Positions 45,390 to 58,220 of a stretch of 64,000 nucleotides of DNA are shown one piece after another. Source of the stretch: Pycnopodia helianthoides (Eukaryota > Echinodermata > Asteroidea > Forcipulatida > Asteriidae). Position numbers and translations under genes: made by a program. How positions within the stretch are numbered: position 1 is the first letter of the stretch; each line of letters starts with the position of its first letter. Location of the stretch: the NCBI GenBank assembly GCA_032158295.1, contig CM063255.1:10134094-10198093 (forward strand), read 5' to 3'. The notes below the pieces were generated by a model. It ran no database searches. It saw nothing but the letters and a program-made list of their open reading frames with translations, and had not been told where the DNA came from.

Positions 45390-45499
45390 GCTACCACTAC
45401 GTGATGACTTCAATGGAAGGCAAGGGTTTTTATTGCTGTTGATCGAAAAGAAACACAACAAAAATCAGGCTCAAAGCACATGTACAACTATAGGCCTTG

Positions 45500-46086
45500 G
45501 TAATTTTTAAAGACTAGTATCCGTAATTTATGTGACCCGACATATTCATGATATAACAAACCTGTGAAATGTTAAGCTCAATCGGTCTTCGGAGTCATGA
45601 GAAAACAGTGAAAAAAAAAAACCATATATGTTTTTACTGTTTTCAAACATCGGGCTTCGGACACGCGCGATAAAGACCAATTGTTTTACTCATTTCCTAA
45701 AAACTATAGCATTTCAAGCAGAATTGTTTCAAGGGAAGTTTTCCACCATGACAATTAATCACATTTCAACGGGTCAATTCTGTGAAAACTTGGGCTCAAT
45801 TGGTCATCGAAGTTGCAAGAAAATAATGAAAGAAAAAAAAAAACACTTGTTGGGTAGAAATGTGTGCATTCAAATGCCTGAGAAAGGCTTCATGCCTTAA
45901 GCCTTTCACAAATTCAAATATTTTAGTGAGAAATTACCTCTTTCTCAAAAACTACAATACTTCAGAGGGAGCAATTTCGCACAATGTTTTATACTATCAG
46001 CAGTTCTCAGGTGCTCCTTACCAAGTAAAGTTTTTAATGGTAATGTATTTCTTGAGTAATAAAACCAAAAGTATCCACTGCATTAA
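45500..46086 (+). mobile_element. Two joined MITE parts (R4-like then R2-like)
   Basis: 45500-45776 resembles the R4 element at 57404 (ACAAACCTGTGAAATGTTAA, TGTTTTACTCATTTCCTAAA). From about 45777 it switches to R2-like sequence (GTGAAAACTTGGGCTCAATT, ACTTCAGAGGGAGCAATTTC). Both halves contain the shared core, so the join may be recombination at the core or a nested insertion that lost its ends. Confidence 0.65.
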
Positions 46087-46294
46087 ATTTTTTGTCGTGG
46101 TGTGTTTTATGGTTTTTTATGAAAACTAGAGAATGTGAGTTTATTTGCAAGTTCACAAAGCCCTTAGAGTTAGAATCGTCACACCCGACTGCTTCTGAGT
46201 ACACTGTACTTGTGTATGCGTGCATTGTGTTGTTCTGAATCCCCGGATATAAGACTCTGCATTTACACTCTAAAATCTCCCGGTTCCGGATCAC

Positions 46295-46560
46295 ATGGCA
46301 GGGGCCCCAACCCATTTGGGAGGGGGGGGGGGTTCAGTGCGATCCGGAATCTGTGATAAAATCACCACAAAATCAGTCAAACTGAATCATCATTTTGGAG
46401 ATAATCCCATTTTCAACCAGTTTTTAGGTCAGCGTGACCCTGAAATGGGTCAAGCCCCCTGGTGCCTGGCACGGATCCGGGTCAATTCTGAACTGTGTTT
46501 GTTTTTCTTTCAAAGTGCAGGGTTGAAACGTCAGACACCAGTGAATGCCTTTCAAATTAT
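46295..46560. mobile_element. GGGTCA/TGACCC-rich element (family R9), copy
   Basis: TTTTTAGGTCAGCGTGACCC, GAAATGGGTCAAGCC and GGATCCGGGTCAATTCTGA match the elements at 17330 and 52495. Confidence 0.55.
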
Positions 46561-46784
46561 ATCTGTAAGACAATTATGAGGCCATTTTCGTTTGACTCCC
46601 ATTACATTTAAACAATACCATGGCAAGAGGCACGTTGAACCGGAAGATTTAAGAGCGCAGAGCGGAGTCTTTTCCGGGGGTTCAGAACAACACAATGCAC
46701 GCAGACACAAGTACAGTGTATACATATCTTTAAAATAGTTTCCATTGTAAAAACCACATCATTACACACTGGTTAGCTCATAAT

Positions 46785-47168
46785 AAGGCCTAACAAAAAA
46801 ATTGTTGGATTGCCTTTTCACCCGATTTTTTTCTTGGGTCGGTCGTTCGGTTTTTTTTTTTTTTTTTTTTTAGATGTCAAAGAATGCCAAAAACACACTG
46901 CATAAATATTTCAGAGTGAAGTTGATATGTTTGCACTTTGAAATATAAACCTAAAGTGTTAATATGTGTCTGTCATCTATATTTTAAACAAAAAGCAACC
47001 GTATTTACCATTTTGTAAGCATAAATATTCATGAAATCAAAATTCTGAAGTGAAAAAGGGGAAAACCACAACAAATAAAAAAAAAAAAAAAAAAAAACCG
47101 CGACCGAGATTTTGCTACTTTTACGGTCGGTCGGGAAAGGGCAGACCAACAAATTTTTTTTAAGGCCT
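46785..47168. mobile_element. Inverted-repeat element with poly-T/poly-A inner ends
   Basis: AAGGCCTAACAAAAAAATTG at the left is the inverse of the right end at 47140-47168. Both arms contain a CGGTCGGTCG-type motif and end inwards in long T (46851-46870) and A (47078-47097) runs. Confidence 0.7.
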
Positions 47169-47341
47169 AATGCCATGATATCCTAAGCTGGACCATGCCG
47201 CACGTGCTAAAGGGGGTGTCAATTATTATGGGTCAGTGATTTGGTGAGAAGAGCACGACAAAACTCTGCCACCGTCCTTTGTGTACAAAATCAGTGTGTC
47301 AATTGTCAATGGTAGATGAAACCCAAATAAATGTTTAAACT

Positions 47342-47722
47342 TTAAAGACACTGGACACTAATGGTAATTGTCAAAGACCAGTCTTCTCACTTGGTGTATC
47401 TCAACATATGGATAAAATAACAAACCTGTAAAAACTTGAGCTCAATTGGTCGTCGAAGTTGCGAGATAACTATGAAAGAAAAAACACCCTTGTCACACGA
47501 AGTTGTGTGCTTTCAGATGGTTGATTTCGAGATCTCAAATTCTATTCGAGTCTGAAATCAAATTCGTGGAAAATTACTTCTTTCTCGAAAACTATGTCAC
47601 TTCAGAGGGAGCCGTTTCTCACAATGTTTTATAATGTCAACCTCTCCCCATTACTCGTTACCAAGTAAGGTTTTATGCTATTAATTACTTTGAGTAATTA
47701 CCAATAGTGTCCACTGCCTTTA
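47342..47722 (+). mobile_element. TTAA MITE, family R2
   Basis: TTAAAGACACTGGACACTAA at the left and GTGTCCACTGCCTTTAA at the right, with both internal modules intact. Directly followed by an inverted, truncated R2-type element at 47723-47955. Confidence 0.9.
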
Positions 47723-47955
47723 AAGTATTGGTTTGAGAGGAATAGGTACTTTTTCACAAAACAATTTGAATCTGAGAATGGCAACTAAAAACACACATGC
47801 AACAAGGGTGTGATTTTCTTTCATTATTTTCTTGAAAATTCGATGACCAAATCAATGCAGCCCAAATGTTTACAGGTTTGTTAATTTATGCATGTTGGGA
47901 TACACCGAGTGAGGATAATGGTCTATGACGATTACCAAAAGTATACCCTGCCTTT
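47723..47955 (-). mobile_element. Truncated R2-type MITE, inverted
   Basis: Contains the inverse core CAAATGTTTACAGGTTTGTT and ends GTATACCCTGCCTTTGA. The left part is missing where it meets the preceding R2 copy. Confidence 0.7.
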
Positions 47956-48053
47956 GATCAATTAAGCAAACAAATAAGCTTAAATTATAACCTGGGCATG
48001 TACAACACACTTAGGTAAAACAAAATCGTGGGGAAAATGCAAAACAAACCCTC

Positions 48054-48447
48054 TTAAAGGAACATTACAGAATTTGTTTTTGCTAACAAAACAGTTGCTG
48101 GCAGTGTAAAGACTTTATGTAATCCACCATATACATAAACTGACAAACCTGTAGAAGTTTGAGATCGATCGGCCATCTGGGTCTCGAGAAAATAGTGAAA
48201 AACCGATTACACATTTGCATGAAATCATATAGATTCAACAAATGAATAAAACGCTCACTGAGCGATAAACTCCAATCAGAAAATTAGTGTATTCATTTCT
48301 CATCAAATATGGCATTTCAGACAGAAATATTTTAAGGGATGTTTTCTACTATCATCATCATTAGACCGTGTAAGTTTTATGTAAATCTGTGATCAAAAAG
48401 TATATTTTACAATTTGTTTTCTTACCAATTCTGTAATGTTCCTTTAA
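48054..48447 (+). mobile_element. TTAA MITE, family R1
   Basis: Full-length copy with TTAAAGGAACATTACAGAAT and the inverse at the right end. Confidence 0.9.
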
Positions 48448-48527
48448 CCTATGGAAAAACCTGTCAGCATGTGCTGACAACAAACCACAGGGGCGTTGCA
48501 ACCAAACCGGTCCCTCGTTGCAAGGTT

Positions 48528-48957
48528 TTAAAGGCAAAGTATACCTTTGTTTTTTTTTAATCCGTTTGATTGTTTTAATCCTATATATAAATGTAGATAT
48601 GTACAATAAAACTAACCTGTGAAAAATTTCATTTAAAAAGGTGGTAGCGTTTTTGAGATATCGCCAAAAATCTGGAGCGATTATGTCCACGCATGAAGAA
48701 TAATCCCTAATAGGAATACACAATTTGAGAAACGTGTCTGTCAGAATCGTTTCTCATATTCAAATTTTGGGGTATAAAAACTGACATCTTTTTCCATATC
48801 CACATTATTTTGAATTGAAATATCTCTCAAAATGCTTTTTATAGCCTACTATCGAAAGTTGCTGTACTTCTAACCATGGAGGAAGGAAACACACAAGGTC
48901 AGTTTTTTTTCTTCCATAAATCTTATAGCGGTTACCAAACGTACACCTTCCCTTTAA
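48528..48957 (-). mobile_element. TTAA MITE, family R5, inverted
   Basis: Left end TTAAAGGCAAAGTATACC, right end GTACACCTTCCCTTTAA. It contains TAACCTGTGAAAAATTTC and GGTGGTAGCGTTTTTGAGAT, the R5 form of the shared core. Confidence 0.8.
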
Positions 48958-49166
48958 AACACTTTAACACGTTATGCATTATGGAAACACCGGTCGCAGT
49001 TTGTATGTACTTGTCCCCCAAAACAACCAACCAACCGTCCCTTGACTTCGTTTGTTAAAAAGAGTGCCGTGGTTTGCATAGCGATAACGACACAGCCAAT
49101 ACAAAGTTCAACTGCATTGTCGAAGTTGGTAACACGGTAAGAAACATCAACACACAATTCGTGAAA

Positions 49167-49408
49167 AGGTATTGTGGCAGTGACCCAATTTAACCTTAAC
49201 AAAAGAAAAACACATCAGCAAACAAACATTTCAGAAAACAAAATAACAGCAAGACAATGCATGAAAAATGAACTAAATATAGACACACCAGGTATTGTGG
49301 CAGTGACCCAATATTTAACCTTAAAAAAAAGCACATCAGCAAACAAACATTTCAGAAAACAAAATAACAAGACAATGCATGAAAAATGAACTAAAAATAG
49401 ACACACCA
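49167..49408. repeat. 123-bp tandem duplication
   Basis: AGGTATTGTGGCAGTGACCC starts both units, at 49167 and 49290. The units are nearly identical apart from a few small deletions. Confidence 0.9.
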
Positions 49409-49587
49409 AAACTCTCCAAAAATTTAGAGTAACTAAAAAAGACGAACAATGAACGAGAATTTGTTGATGACGGCAGCAATAAAGATAATACTGTTCGGCC
49501 TACTATAAAGTCCTTAACGGCAGGATTTTTTACACACCGACAAAAAGTGACTGCTAGATATCTCGTTCGATTGTATAAAGTGCACAC

Positions 49588-49970
49588 TTAAAGGAACATT
49601 ACAGAATTGGTTTTTGCTAACAAAACAGTTCCTGGCAGTGTAAGCACTTTATGTAATCCACATATACATAAACTGACAAACCTGTAGAAGTTTGAGATCG
49701 ATCGGCCATCTGGGTCACGAGAAAATAGTGAAAAACCGATTACAAATTTGCATGAAATCATATAGGTTCAACACATGAATAAAACGCTCACTGAGCGATA
49801 AACTCCAATCGGAAAATTAGTTTATTCATTTCTCATCAAATATGGCATTTCAGACAGAACTATTTCAAGGGATGTTTTCTACTATCATCATCATTAGACC
49901 GTGTAAGTTTTATGTAAATCTGTGATCAAAAGTATATTTTACAATTACCAATTCTGTAATGTTCCTTTAA
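49588..49970 (+). mobile_element. TTAA MITE, family R1
   Basis: Both termini are present (TTAAAGGAACATTACAGAAT and the inverse). A short internal deletion lies near the right end, at about 49940. Confidence 0.9.
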
Positions 49971-51197
49971 TACCCGAAACCGTTGTTTGTGATGGGCATG
50001 CAGTGCTTAGCTCACTACTACCGTTAATTACCGACATGCAACTTCGTAAACGCCAAATAATGCCGAAATGGCCAAGCCCTGATCAAGTTTGTAGACACGG
50101 TCTTTTCGTTTTTATGGCACTTCACTGTATGGTTTTTTTTAAACGAAAGAGGAAATCAGTTTAAACGTCACGTGTCTGCAATATTAATGTTTGGTACCTA
50201 AAGTTGGCCACGATAGTTGTGGCCACGGGCCCACACCCGAACAGGCAGTGTCCGAAATGTGAGTGTTTTGATCATTGTGGTTTTTCCGGCATTTGCAGCG
50301 CGACCCCCGCAGTAGCCAAGGCCTGAAAAGGCTTTTCTGAAATAGGCACCGGTACCCGGCGCGCCGCGGCGTCACGTATAAAAATGTTAATTAAACGAAT
50401 CTTTACGCTAAGGCTCGGATACAGTGGCAAAGATATAGAACGCAACTTCTTTTCAGCGACCTGGCCATAACCAGTTTTGTCAATTCGGACATACCCCCTA
50501 CCTGTTGCTGTATGACTGCTGACCAGTACGGCCCGGAGAGACTGGCACAAGGTGTGGTGGTGATGATGGCAGCCCCCCGTTATCAAGCCCAACTCGACAC
50601 GTAGGCACTCAAAGACGCCAGCAGGCCTCACAAACCCATGCAGAAATGAATCCGGCTTCAAACATCGACTGACACTGTGAGCACACTAATCATTTACCGA
50701 ACAATAAAAAAAAAAACCACAAATGGGCTTTGCTCGACCTGAGCTTTGAGCAATGTCAACGTGTTTTTTTGTTGAAAACATACAGTTGCGGATCGTTTGT
50801 GGTAATTAGCCAATAGCAGAATATGAGCATATCGCGCCACCTGTGGGAAGTACCTCTTCGTAAATGCAGCGGCCATGCACACAGCAGTGGAGTAATGCAA
50901 GGACGGGGACAAGGTCCACTGTATTGTCAGTATAATTGTGTACTTCCCAGCATCAATGCGTCGACAACGTCAGGCTGACCTTGAGGTTATGGGGGAACTT
51001 CGGCACAGAAATAAGCGCTGGGATATTAATCCCTAAATAAATTACCCTGTACAAAAATACCACTGTCAGAGTATTGTGTTTTTCAGGTGGTTTCTTTTTA
51101 CAGGATTGCTGTTTGGTTGTGCAATAAAAAAACAATCTAAACCATTTAATTCCATGAAATAACAATAGCGTTTATACAAATGCTTTAAATGTAAGTT
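49971..51197. other. Gene-free stretch
   Basis: No gene recognised. The minus-strand open frame at 50272-50661 has uneven composition and no known domain. Confidence 0.5.
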
Positions 51198-51480
51198 TTA
51201 AAGGTAAGATTTTGTTGTCAACGTAATGTTGATTTATGGGCGCAATTATCAAGAAAGATACCATAAAAGTCACATGTGAAAGTTTCAGCTGAATATTAAT
51301 GTTTACCCGTTGAGAACATAACAGCAAAAAACTGTACCGGTATTTTCATCAATAAAAATTGACGTCGAATTCATCCACGTTTTCTAGCGAGTGGCAGCGG
51401 GTACCAACCGCATCTCTGGCCGAGGCATTTACAAACGGACTCCACCGAAATTTGAATCTTCAAAATTTGGAGCTTTATAT
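51198..51480 (+). mobile_element. Truncated TTAA MITE, family R6
   Basis: TTAAAGGTAAGATTTTGTTG at the left and GTGAAAGTTTCAGCTGAATA inside. The right end is lost where an R2-type element begins at about 51505. Confidence 0.65.
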
Positions 51481-51504
51481 TTTTTCGACCTACTTTCAGG
51501 ATAG

Positions 51505-51878
51505 ACTTTTGGTCATTGTCAAAGACTAGTACCATCACTCGGTGTATCCCAACATATGCACGAAATAAAACAACAAACCTGTGAAAATGTTGGCTCAATT
51601 GGTCATCGAAGTTGCAAGAAATTAATGAAATAAAAAAACACCCTTTCTGTATATTTATGTGTGTGCTTTTAAATACCTGACAAAGGCTTTATGCCTGAAA
51701 CTTTCTCAGATTCAAATATTTTAGTGAGAAATTACCTCTTCCTCAAAAACTACATTACTTCAGAGGGAGTCGTTTCTCACAATGTTTTATACTATCAGTA
51801 GCTGTCATCGGTGCTTCGTACCAAGTACATTTTTATGGTGTATTTCTTGAGTAATTACCAAAAGTATCACTGCCTTTA
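51505..51878 (+). mobile_element. TTAA MITE, diverged R2 type
   Basis: TTTTGGTCATTGTCAAAGAC near the left, then ACAAACCTGTGAAAATGTTG and ACTTCAGAGGGAGTCGTTTC. Ends AGTATCACTGCCTTTA. Confidence 0.75.
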
Positions 51879-52397
51879 TAAAAATATTCACACAATGTCG
51901 TGTGTCGAAAGAAGGGCGTAAGGCTCTACACCCTTCTTCCGGGCACACAAAGTATTTTTTCCAGCAACAAAATGCCGTAGCAATAAAATGGCTCCCGACC
52001 GAAAACAAGAGGTTGCATTACTGGTACCATTTTGTTGCTATAGAATTACCCCCAAAGAGATGTTTTCCCATTCCCATGCAGAATTTTACCTTCCTGTGAT
52101 GACTAATGATTGGCATAAAACCCATCAAACTTTCACACTCAGTCTTCTTCAAACACAATTTTCCACAATAATTGATTACGCCCTTTCTCCGGTTACTTTT
52201 TTGATACGTTCCTTCTTCCATGCACACACAATCATTTTGCGCCAACTTATTAATGCACTGCGCACTTCACCGACCACACCATTAATTTGTTTATTCGCAA
52301 GCAAGCACGTCAACAGTAAGATTATCAACCCACAGTTTCCTAATGGCGTATCAATCACTTTTATTTGCCATGTGTCCAAAATAAGAACGCTCACCCT

Positions 52398-52428
<31 letters not shown>

Positions 52429-52494
52429 GCGCACAAGACTAATGGCTAACATTTTAATTTCTCTGCAGAAAGAGACTGCAAAAGCTGTACTAAT

Positions 52495-52805
52495 TCCCAA
52501 GTCACATAATAGACCCGGTACCGGCTTCCAGAGGGGTCTGACCCATTTCTGGGTCGGTGTGACCCCAAATCTGTGTCAAATTGACCCAGAAATTGGTCAC
52601 ACTTACGTAGAATCCGAGCTAACCTCCCATTTTTGAACCAATTTATACTGGGTCAGCCTGACCCAGAAATTGGTCAAACTTAGGTAGAATCCGAGCTAAC
52701 CTCCCATTTTAGAAACAATTTATACCGGGTCAGCCTGACACAGAATTGAGTCAGGGCCCCTGTCACCCGGAATCCGGGTCAATTCTGACCCGGTAGCTTT
52801 CAGAG
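52495..52805. mobile_element. GGGTCA/TGACCC-rich element (family R9) with a 77-bp internal duplication
   Basis: GACCCAGAAATTGGTCA occurs at 52583 and 52660, each followed by TAGAATCCGAGCTAACCTCC, giving a 77-base tandem duplication. The outer ends carry GACCCGGTACCGG and the inverse-like CTGACCCGGTAGC. A run of more than 20 T lies nearby at about 52400-52427. Confidence 0.7.
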
Positions 52806-53570
52806 TGTGATGGAATGGGTCGGTACCTAATTGTTTAAACAGAGCTTTTTGACCTTCTTAAAAGTCCCACTTGGATTGTTGGCCGATACAAAGTTATATA
52901 CAGTGTATGTTTATCTCCCAAATTTAATTAATCAAACTTTAATTATCTATATACTTTTACCGACTGTTTGACTTTTCTAGTGTGCATTTCTGTAGATTTT
53001 TCTCTCAGATTGTAATATTGTAATTGTCAATATTGTAAATTTCATGTAATTCAGCCTTTGGCTGCAATGTGATTTTAGCAATAAAACAACTAATACGACG
53101 CTATAGGCCTATACTCGGCGTTTGTAAAAAGGTGACACAATAAACAGAAGAAGTACATGTACACTTAAAGGGTAAACATGCCATCGTATTCTTGATGGGA
53201 GTAAGAAAAAATACAAGCACGAAAAAAAAAATCACTGATACTTTCGGCTCATTTATTATTGTACAAAGGGGGGAAACCTCGTAAAAATTCAGGGAAACTG
53301 AAAGGAGGAAGTGATATTTGAGCTTTGATATGCAAAGAGGGGAAACGGTGCAGATGTCAGCTCGGCTTAATCGTACAGGTTAGTACGGAAACGGATAGGT
53401 GGTCTGCGGATTGGTGCAGTGTTTGTGCTTGTATTATGTTGTGGTGACATGAATAAACATTTTCGAGTGAGGCATTGTTTTAACTTTCAATAAAAAAAAT
53501 GTCAAGTAATGAACCACAAGGGAAACTGACTGATGGGTAAATTTTCAAATAGTTTGGGGTTGAACAAAGA

Positions 53571-53635
53571 CGAATTGACTAGAGCGGGATTTGAACCAAC
53601 GACCTCCGGATTAACGTACCGTTAATAATAATAAA
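53571..53635 (-). mobile_element. tRNA-like SINE remnant, minus strand
   Basis: Read from 53635: AACGGTACGTTAATCCGGAG, then GGTCGTTGGTTCAAATCCCG, a complete B-box and T-arm. No good A-box. Confidence 0.45.
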
Positions 53636-53637
53636 AT

Positions 53638-53930
53638 TTTGGGGCTAAGTTCGTTGTGTGAGTCAGAAGAAAATAGTGAAAAAAACATGCATGTGAACCA
53701 GGCCTGATGTGAACCCAATGTCCTTAATCTTGGTTGTAACAACCGAAATCAGCTCGTGCGTTTTTTTCAAAAAGGTTTTCAGATGCAGTGTTCTCGAATA
53801 TGGCATCATTTCAGAGGGAAGTATTTAACAACAAAAAAATGGTTCTATTATGAACTTCATAACCAGTAAGTTTTCAGGCTGAAATTAAACAACTATGTTT
53901 TTTATCCTTACCATTCCTGTAAAATACCTA
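53638..53930 (+). mobile_element. TTAA-type MITE, family R7, 5' truncated
   Basis: Matches 60107-60488 from GAAAATAGTGAAAAAA through ATCATTTCAGAGGGAAG. The right end, ACCATTCCTGTAAAATACCT, is the inverse of the R7 terminus. Confidence 0.7.
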
Positions 53931-54446
53931 TAAATACATTTCCCTGCAGCAAACTGTTTCGCTCATTACGTTAGTCATCATTCCATATATCAATGCAGAC
54001 AACGGTAGGCCTACTTATGAATGCTTTGGCTAGTTTAAGTTGACATTTTTTAAATTGAGTGAATACCAACGGTTCAAACATGTCAGTCCAAAATGAATAT
54101 ACGTGGACCCTGCATAATTTATTCGTCCAACGGCCAGCTAGCAAATTTATTTTCTGCAGCACCCGTCGGCTATGGAGTCAACAGTTAAGGGATAGGGAAG
54201 AACAGCCTTAACTGTTGACTGTATTGACGAAGTATGCTGCAGAAAAAAAAATCCACGGCCAGCTACTGGCACGTTTCCTGTAACCATTATAATGTATACT
54301 AGGCTAATGTTTCATAAGTACCAGACTATTTTTGTCATTCCAGCCTCTGTTTGGAATGAGTCAAATAGCAGAAAAATAAATATGTTGCACCATTCTCATG
54401 GAGGAGAAGCTGGCAAATAAATCATGTGGGGGCTTTTTTCATTTCT

Positions 54447-54789
54447 AAAGGAACATAACAGAATTGGTTTTTGCTAACAAAACAGTTGCTGACAGTGTAA
54501 GCACTTTATGTAATCCACCATATACATAAACTGACAAACCTGTAGAAGTTTGAGATCGATCGGCCATCTGGGTCACGAGAAAATAGTGAAAAACCGATTA
54601 CACCTTTGCATGAAATCATAGATTCAACAAATGAATAAAACGCTCACTGAGCGATAAACTCCAATCGGAAAAATAGTTTATTCATTTCTCATCAAATATG
54701 GCATTTCAGAGAGAAATATTTCAAGGGGTGTTTTCTACTATCATCATCATTAGACCGTAAGTTTTATGTAAATCTGTGATCAAAAAGTA
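54447..54789 (+). mobile_element. TTAA MITE, family R1, 3' truncated
   Basis: Starts TAAAGGAACATAACAGAATT. The right terminal repeat is missing after ATCAAAAAGTATA. Confidence 0.85.
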
Positions 54790-55800
54790 TAAATATGTTT
54801 CAATTGTGAAAAACAAACAAATCCCGATCTTTGGATCTCATTTGGGGTTGTTCTGAGCGGGGGACGGTTTCCTGAAACTGATTTCCGGTCAGTTGGACAC
54901 AGTTTCACGGTTTCCGGATCTGACTACTGACCCAGATATTAGCCTGGCACTTTGGAATCGAGCCTCGTTCCAATCGATCTCCCATCATGCCTCAACTATA
55001 CATGGCTTATTTTAAAAAAAACGGTGCCATATTTCGGCACATTAAAAACTTAACAGTTCCAGGTGTTACGATGCAGCAAGGGATACTGTGGAAATTGGGC
55101 GGCGAGATCGTTACACCCGTGGGAACGAGGTTCTGTCCATTCTGACCCAGAACAAAAAAGAATAGGCCTAATGAGAAGTTCAACAAGGAGTCAACTTTCC
55201 TTCCACCATCATGACCGATATGGGGCAGAGGATACCCCCCCCCCTCCCCAATGCTCCCATACATTAACACACTACTTTCCTCTTGTAAAAAAGTACCTCT
55301 CCCCCCCCCCCCGAAAATTCTCTAAATAATAGCTAAGATTCAAAGCACGTAATGAATACACCATTAGGGGGGGGGGGGGGGGTACACGATCTCATTGCCC
55401 CATACCGAGCAAATGCTTGGTGCTCGGGTACAACCAATAATGATGGACAAAATTGATGCAACATTATCAGAGGTTCTACGTGCATGCACATACACTACTC
55501 TATGATAGTACAAAGCAATATATCTACATGTACAATGTATATACCAGAAGAATGATAGACGCATGCCAGTTTGCAGCGTACTCTATATAATTATAGAATC
55601 AGATAGAATATGCATTATCCCTACCTATAAAATGCACGAGCTCCTTTTTGCCTTGGGCCGGTGAGTGCGACAGCTCTCTCCCTCCTGCGAAATTCAATCC
55701 CAACGTTTGCCACTGAGACAAGCATTAAATGGGGACCTATATATAACTGTCAGAACAACAGCATTTCAGTCGTGGCTGCGTGCATGGGTTCAAAAGCAGT
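54790..55800. other. Gene-free stretch with poly-C and poly-G runs
   Basis: C runs at 55228-55240 and 55302-55312 face a run of about 17 G at 55367-55382. No gene recognised. Confidence 0.55.
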
Positions 55801-56191
55801 TTAAAGGGAAGGTATACACGATCGGTAATCACTCTAAAACATTTATGGCAGTAAAAACTTACTTGGTCAGAAGTATACAGCAACTTTCGATATAGTATAA
55901 AGCATTTTGAGAAATATTTCAATGCAAAATAATGTGGATATGGAAAAAGATGTCAGTTTTTATCCCCCAAAAATTTAATCTCAGAAACGTTTTTCAGATT
56001 GTGTATTCCTATGAGGGATTATTCTTCATGCGCGGACATAACCGCTCAAGATTTTTGGCGATATCTCAGAAACGCTACCACCTTTTGAAGTGAAATTTTC
56101 ACAGGTTAGTCTTATTGTGTGTACTCCTCCATTTATATAGCATTAACACAATCAGTAGGCTCCAGTTACCAAACGTATGCAGCACCTTTAA
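55801..56191 (+). mobile_element. TTAA MITE, family R5, full length
   Basis: TTAAAGGGAAGGTATACACG at the left and AACGTATGCAGCACCTTTAA-type right end. The inverse of the core lies about 80 bases from the right end. Confidence 0.85.
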
Positions 56192-57061
56192 AGAGCAAAT
56201 ATACTTACAGATTTTGTATATGCAATCTCAGACCTAAAATGTTAGTTTGTGAATATGATTTTGGAAGCTATTAATCTGAAAGGTGTTCAATAACTATATT
56301 TATCAGTACACTGTTCGGGAACTTTTCAAAATCGGTATTCTTTGTGGATTAAGAACCTGATATATTACGCAATCGTATGTGGTTCCTGAACGGCACAAAA
56401 TCGGTATTTATTCAACATAGTTCCAGTTATACGGTATAAAACCCAATCGCATTGTTGTTCTAATGTAACCTATATCCAACCGGCATTTCTCAATTAAAAA
56501 AAAAATAATCATAACACAAAAATAGTATTTTGAAAGAGTCTTTGTGTATTGAATTGCCGATCAGTACCGTAATAGTTTTTAAGTAAAAGGCAACGCATTT
56601 ACATGTTACGACTTATATTTAACCAATTTATTGAGGGGGAAAAGGGTATTTTTTGGCATTTCATCAAAGTATAGTTATCCAGAAAAAAGTACTTCACCTT
56701 TAAAAAGCTGTTTACAACGCGGCCCAGACACACCGTTACGTCATTGAAAATGAGCGCTAAAATAACCTACATATTGTTATGCTATTGATCATGCCGTACG
56801 TGCGTGGTTCTTCACGAGGCAATATCAGCGCAAAGCATAAATTTGCATTTCATAATTACAAGGGTCTGCCATTTTTTCCCCGCGGAGTGAAAATATTTGA
56901 ACATCTGCTATAAATGCTCCCTCCGTCTTGCTGTACCATTACGGACAATGTGTATCATCAATTGGACCCTACCATCTCTGTAAAAAAAACATGGTAGACC
57001 GAGACAACATAGAAAAAAAAGTGAAATTGCAGGATCAATGTAGAGAAATTGGCAGTCGCCA
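56192..57061. other. Gene-free stretch
   Basis: AT-rich; no gene, RNA or repeat family recognised. Confidence 0.5.
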
Positions 57062-57407
57062 TTAAAGGCAGTGGATACTTTTGGTAATTAGGCCTACTCA
57101 ATAAATACAATACCATAAAAACGTAATTGGTAAAGAGCACCTGAGAGCTGCTGGTAGTGAGAATCGACTCCCTCTGAAGTAATGCAGTCTTTGGGGGAGA
57201 GGTAATTTCTCACTAAAATATTTGAATCTGAGAAAAGCACACAATTCTATGCAACAAGGGTTTTTTTTTCTTTCATTATTTTCTTGCAATTTCGATAACC
57301 AATCGATCCCAAATCTTCACAGGTTTGTTGTTTTTATGCATATGTTCGGATACACCAAGTGAGGATACCTGTCCTTGACAGTTATTAAAAGTATACCCTG
57401 CCTTTAA
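57062..57407 (-). mobile_element. TTAA MITE, R2 type, inverted
   Basis: TTAAAGGCAGTGGATACTTT at the left and GTATACCCTGCCTTTAA at the right. Its last TTAA (57404-57407) is also the first TTAA of the next element. Confidence 0.85.
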
Positions 57408-57760
57408 AGGTATTGTACACTTTTGGTAACAGCTCAAAATCAGTGTCCACTTTTGTGTGATTCAACATATGTATGAACAAACAAACCTGTGAAAGTTTGA
57501 CCTCAATTGGTCATCGAGGTCACGAGAAAATAGTAAAAAAAAAAGAGACCTTATGTGTTTTCTGTTTTTCAAACATCGAGTTTTTATCACGCGTGATAAA
57601 AAACTATTGTTTTACTCATTTCTCAGAAATGATTTTTGTTTAGGCAGAAATATTTTAAGGAACCCTTTTACCATTACTTACTTTAAATCATGTAAGTTAT
57701 GTGTGAATCTGTGAACATTTGTGTTTTTCGATCTTACCAATAGTGTACAGGGCCTTTTAA
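57404..57760 (+). mobile_element. TTAA MITE, family R4
   Basis: TTAAAGGTATTGTACACTTT at the left and TGTACAGGGCCTTTTAA at the right. The core ACAAACCTGTGAAAGTTTGA starts about 76 bases in. Confidence 0.85.
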
Positions 57761-58220
57761 CTAAACAAAACTATTTGAAATTACACTACACAACATGCCT
57801 TTTCATGCACACAATACTGATTACAATTGTTCAAATTCCGAAGCATTTATACACTAAAAAAGCATGTACTGAAATTAAATTGAAAACTGCCAATTCAAAT
57901 AATTAAATTCCATATAAAACCCTACGCCCGGGGATATTATTATTATTATTTTTTTTAATGGTTAGTTTTTTTTTACTATTATGCTCCAACGAAAAAAAAA
58001 AAACCTGCTACACATTTCATTCTGGTAATATTATTCATATTAATTTAATGACATCCAATTAATGCGTCCCCGGATAGCAATAACACCTGTTAAAATAACT
58101 TTTGATAAGCCACGCTGCGTTTCAAGGGGTGACAGCGTTCCAGTTAGTGTTTGGGAAATATTCAAACATGCATCGCACTGGGGACAATTGGATCCAGCCA
58201 GTATGCAGATGTCTTCCTTC

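Noticed and set aside
45025..45404. Open frames on both strands within the sulfotransferase-like gene
   Set aside because: They are shadows of the 274-residue reading frame, caused by its high G/C content.
50272..50661. 129-codon open frame on the minus strand
   Set aside because: No domain, no splice context and mixed low-complexity composition; looks like chance.
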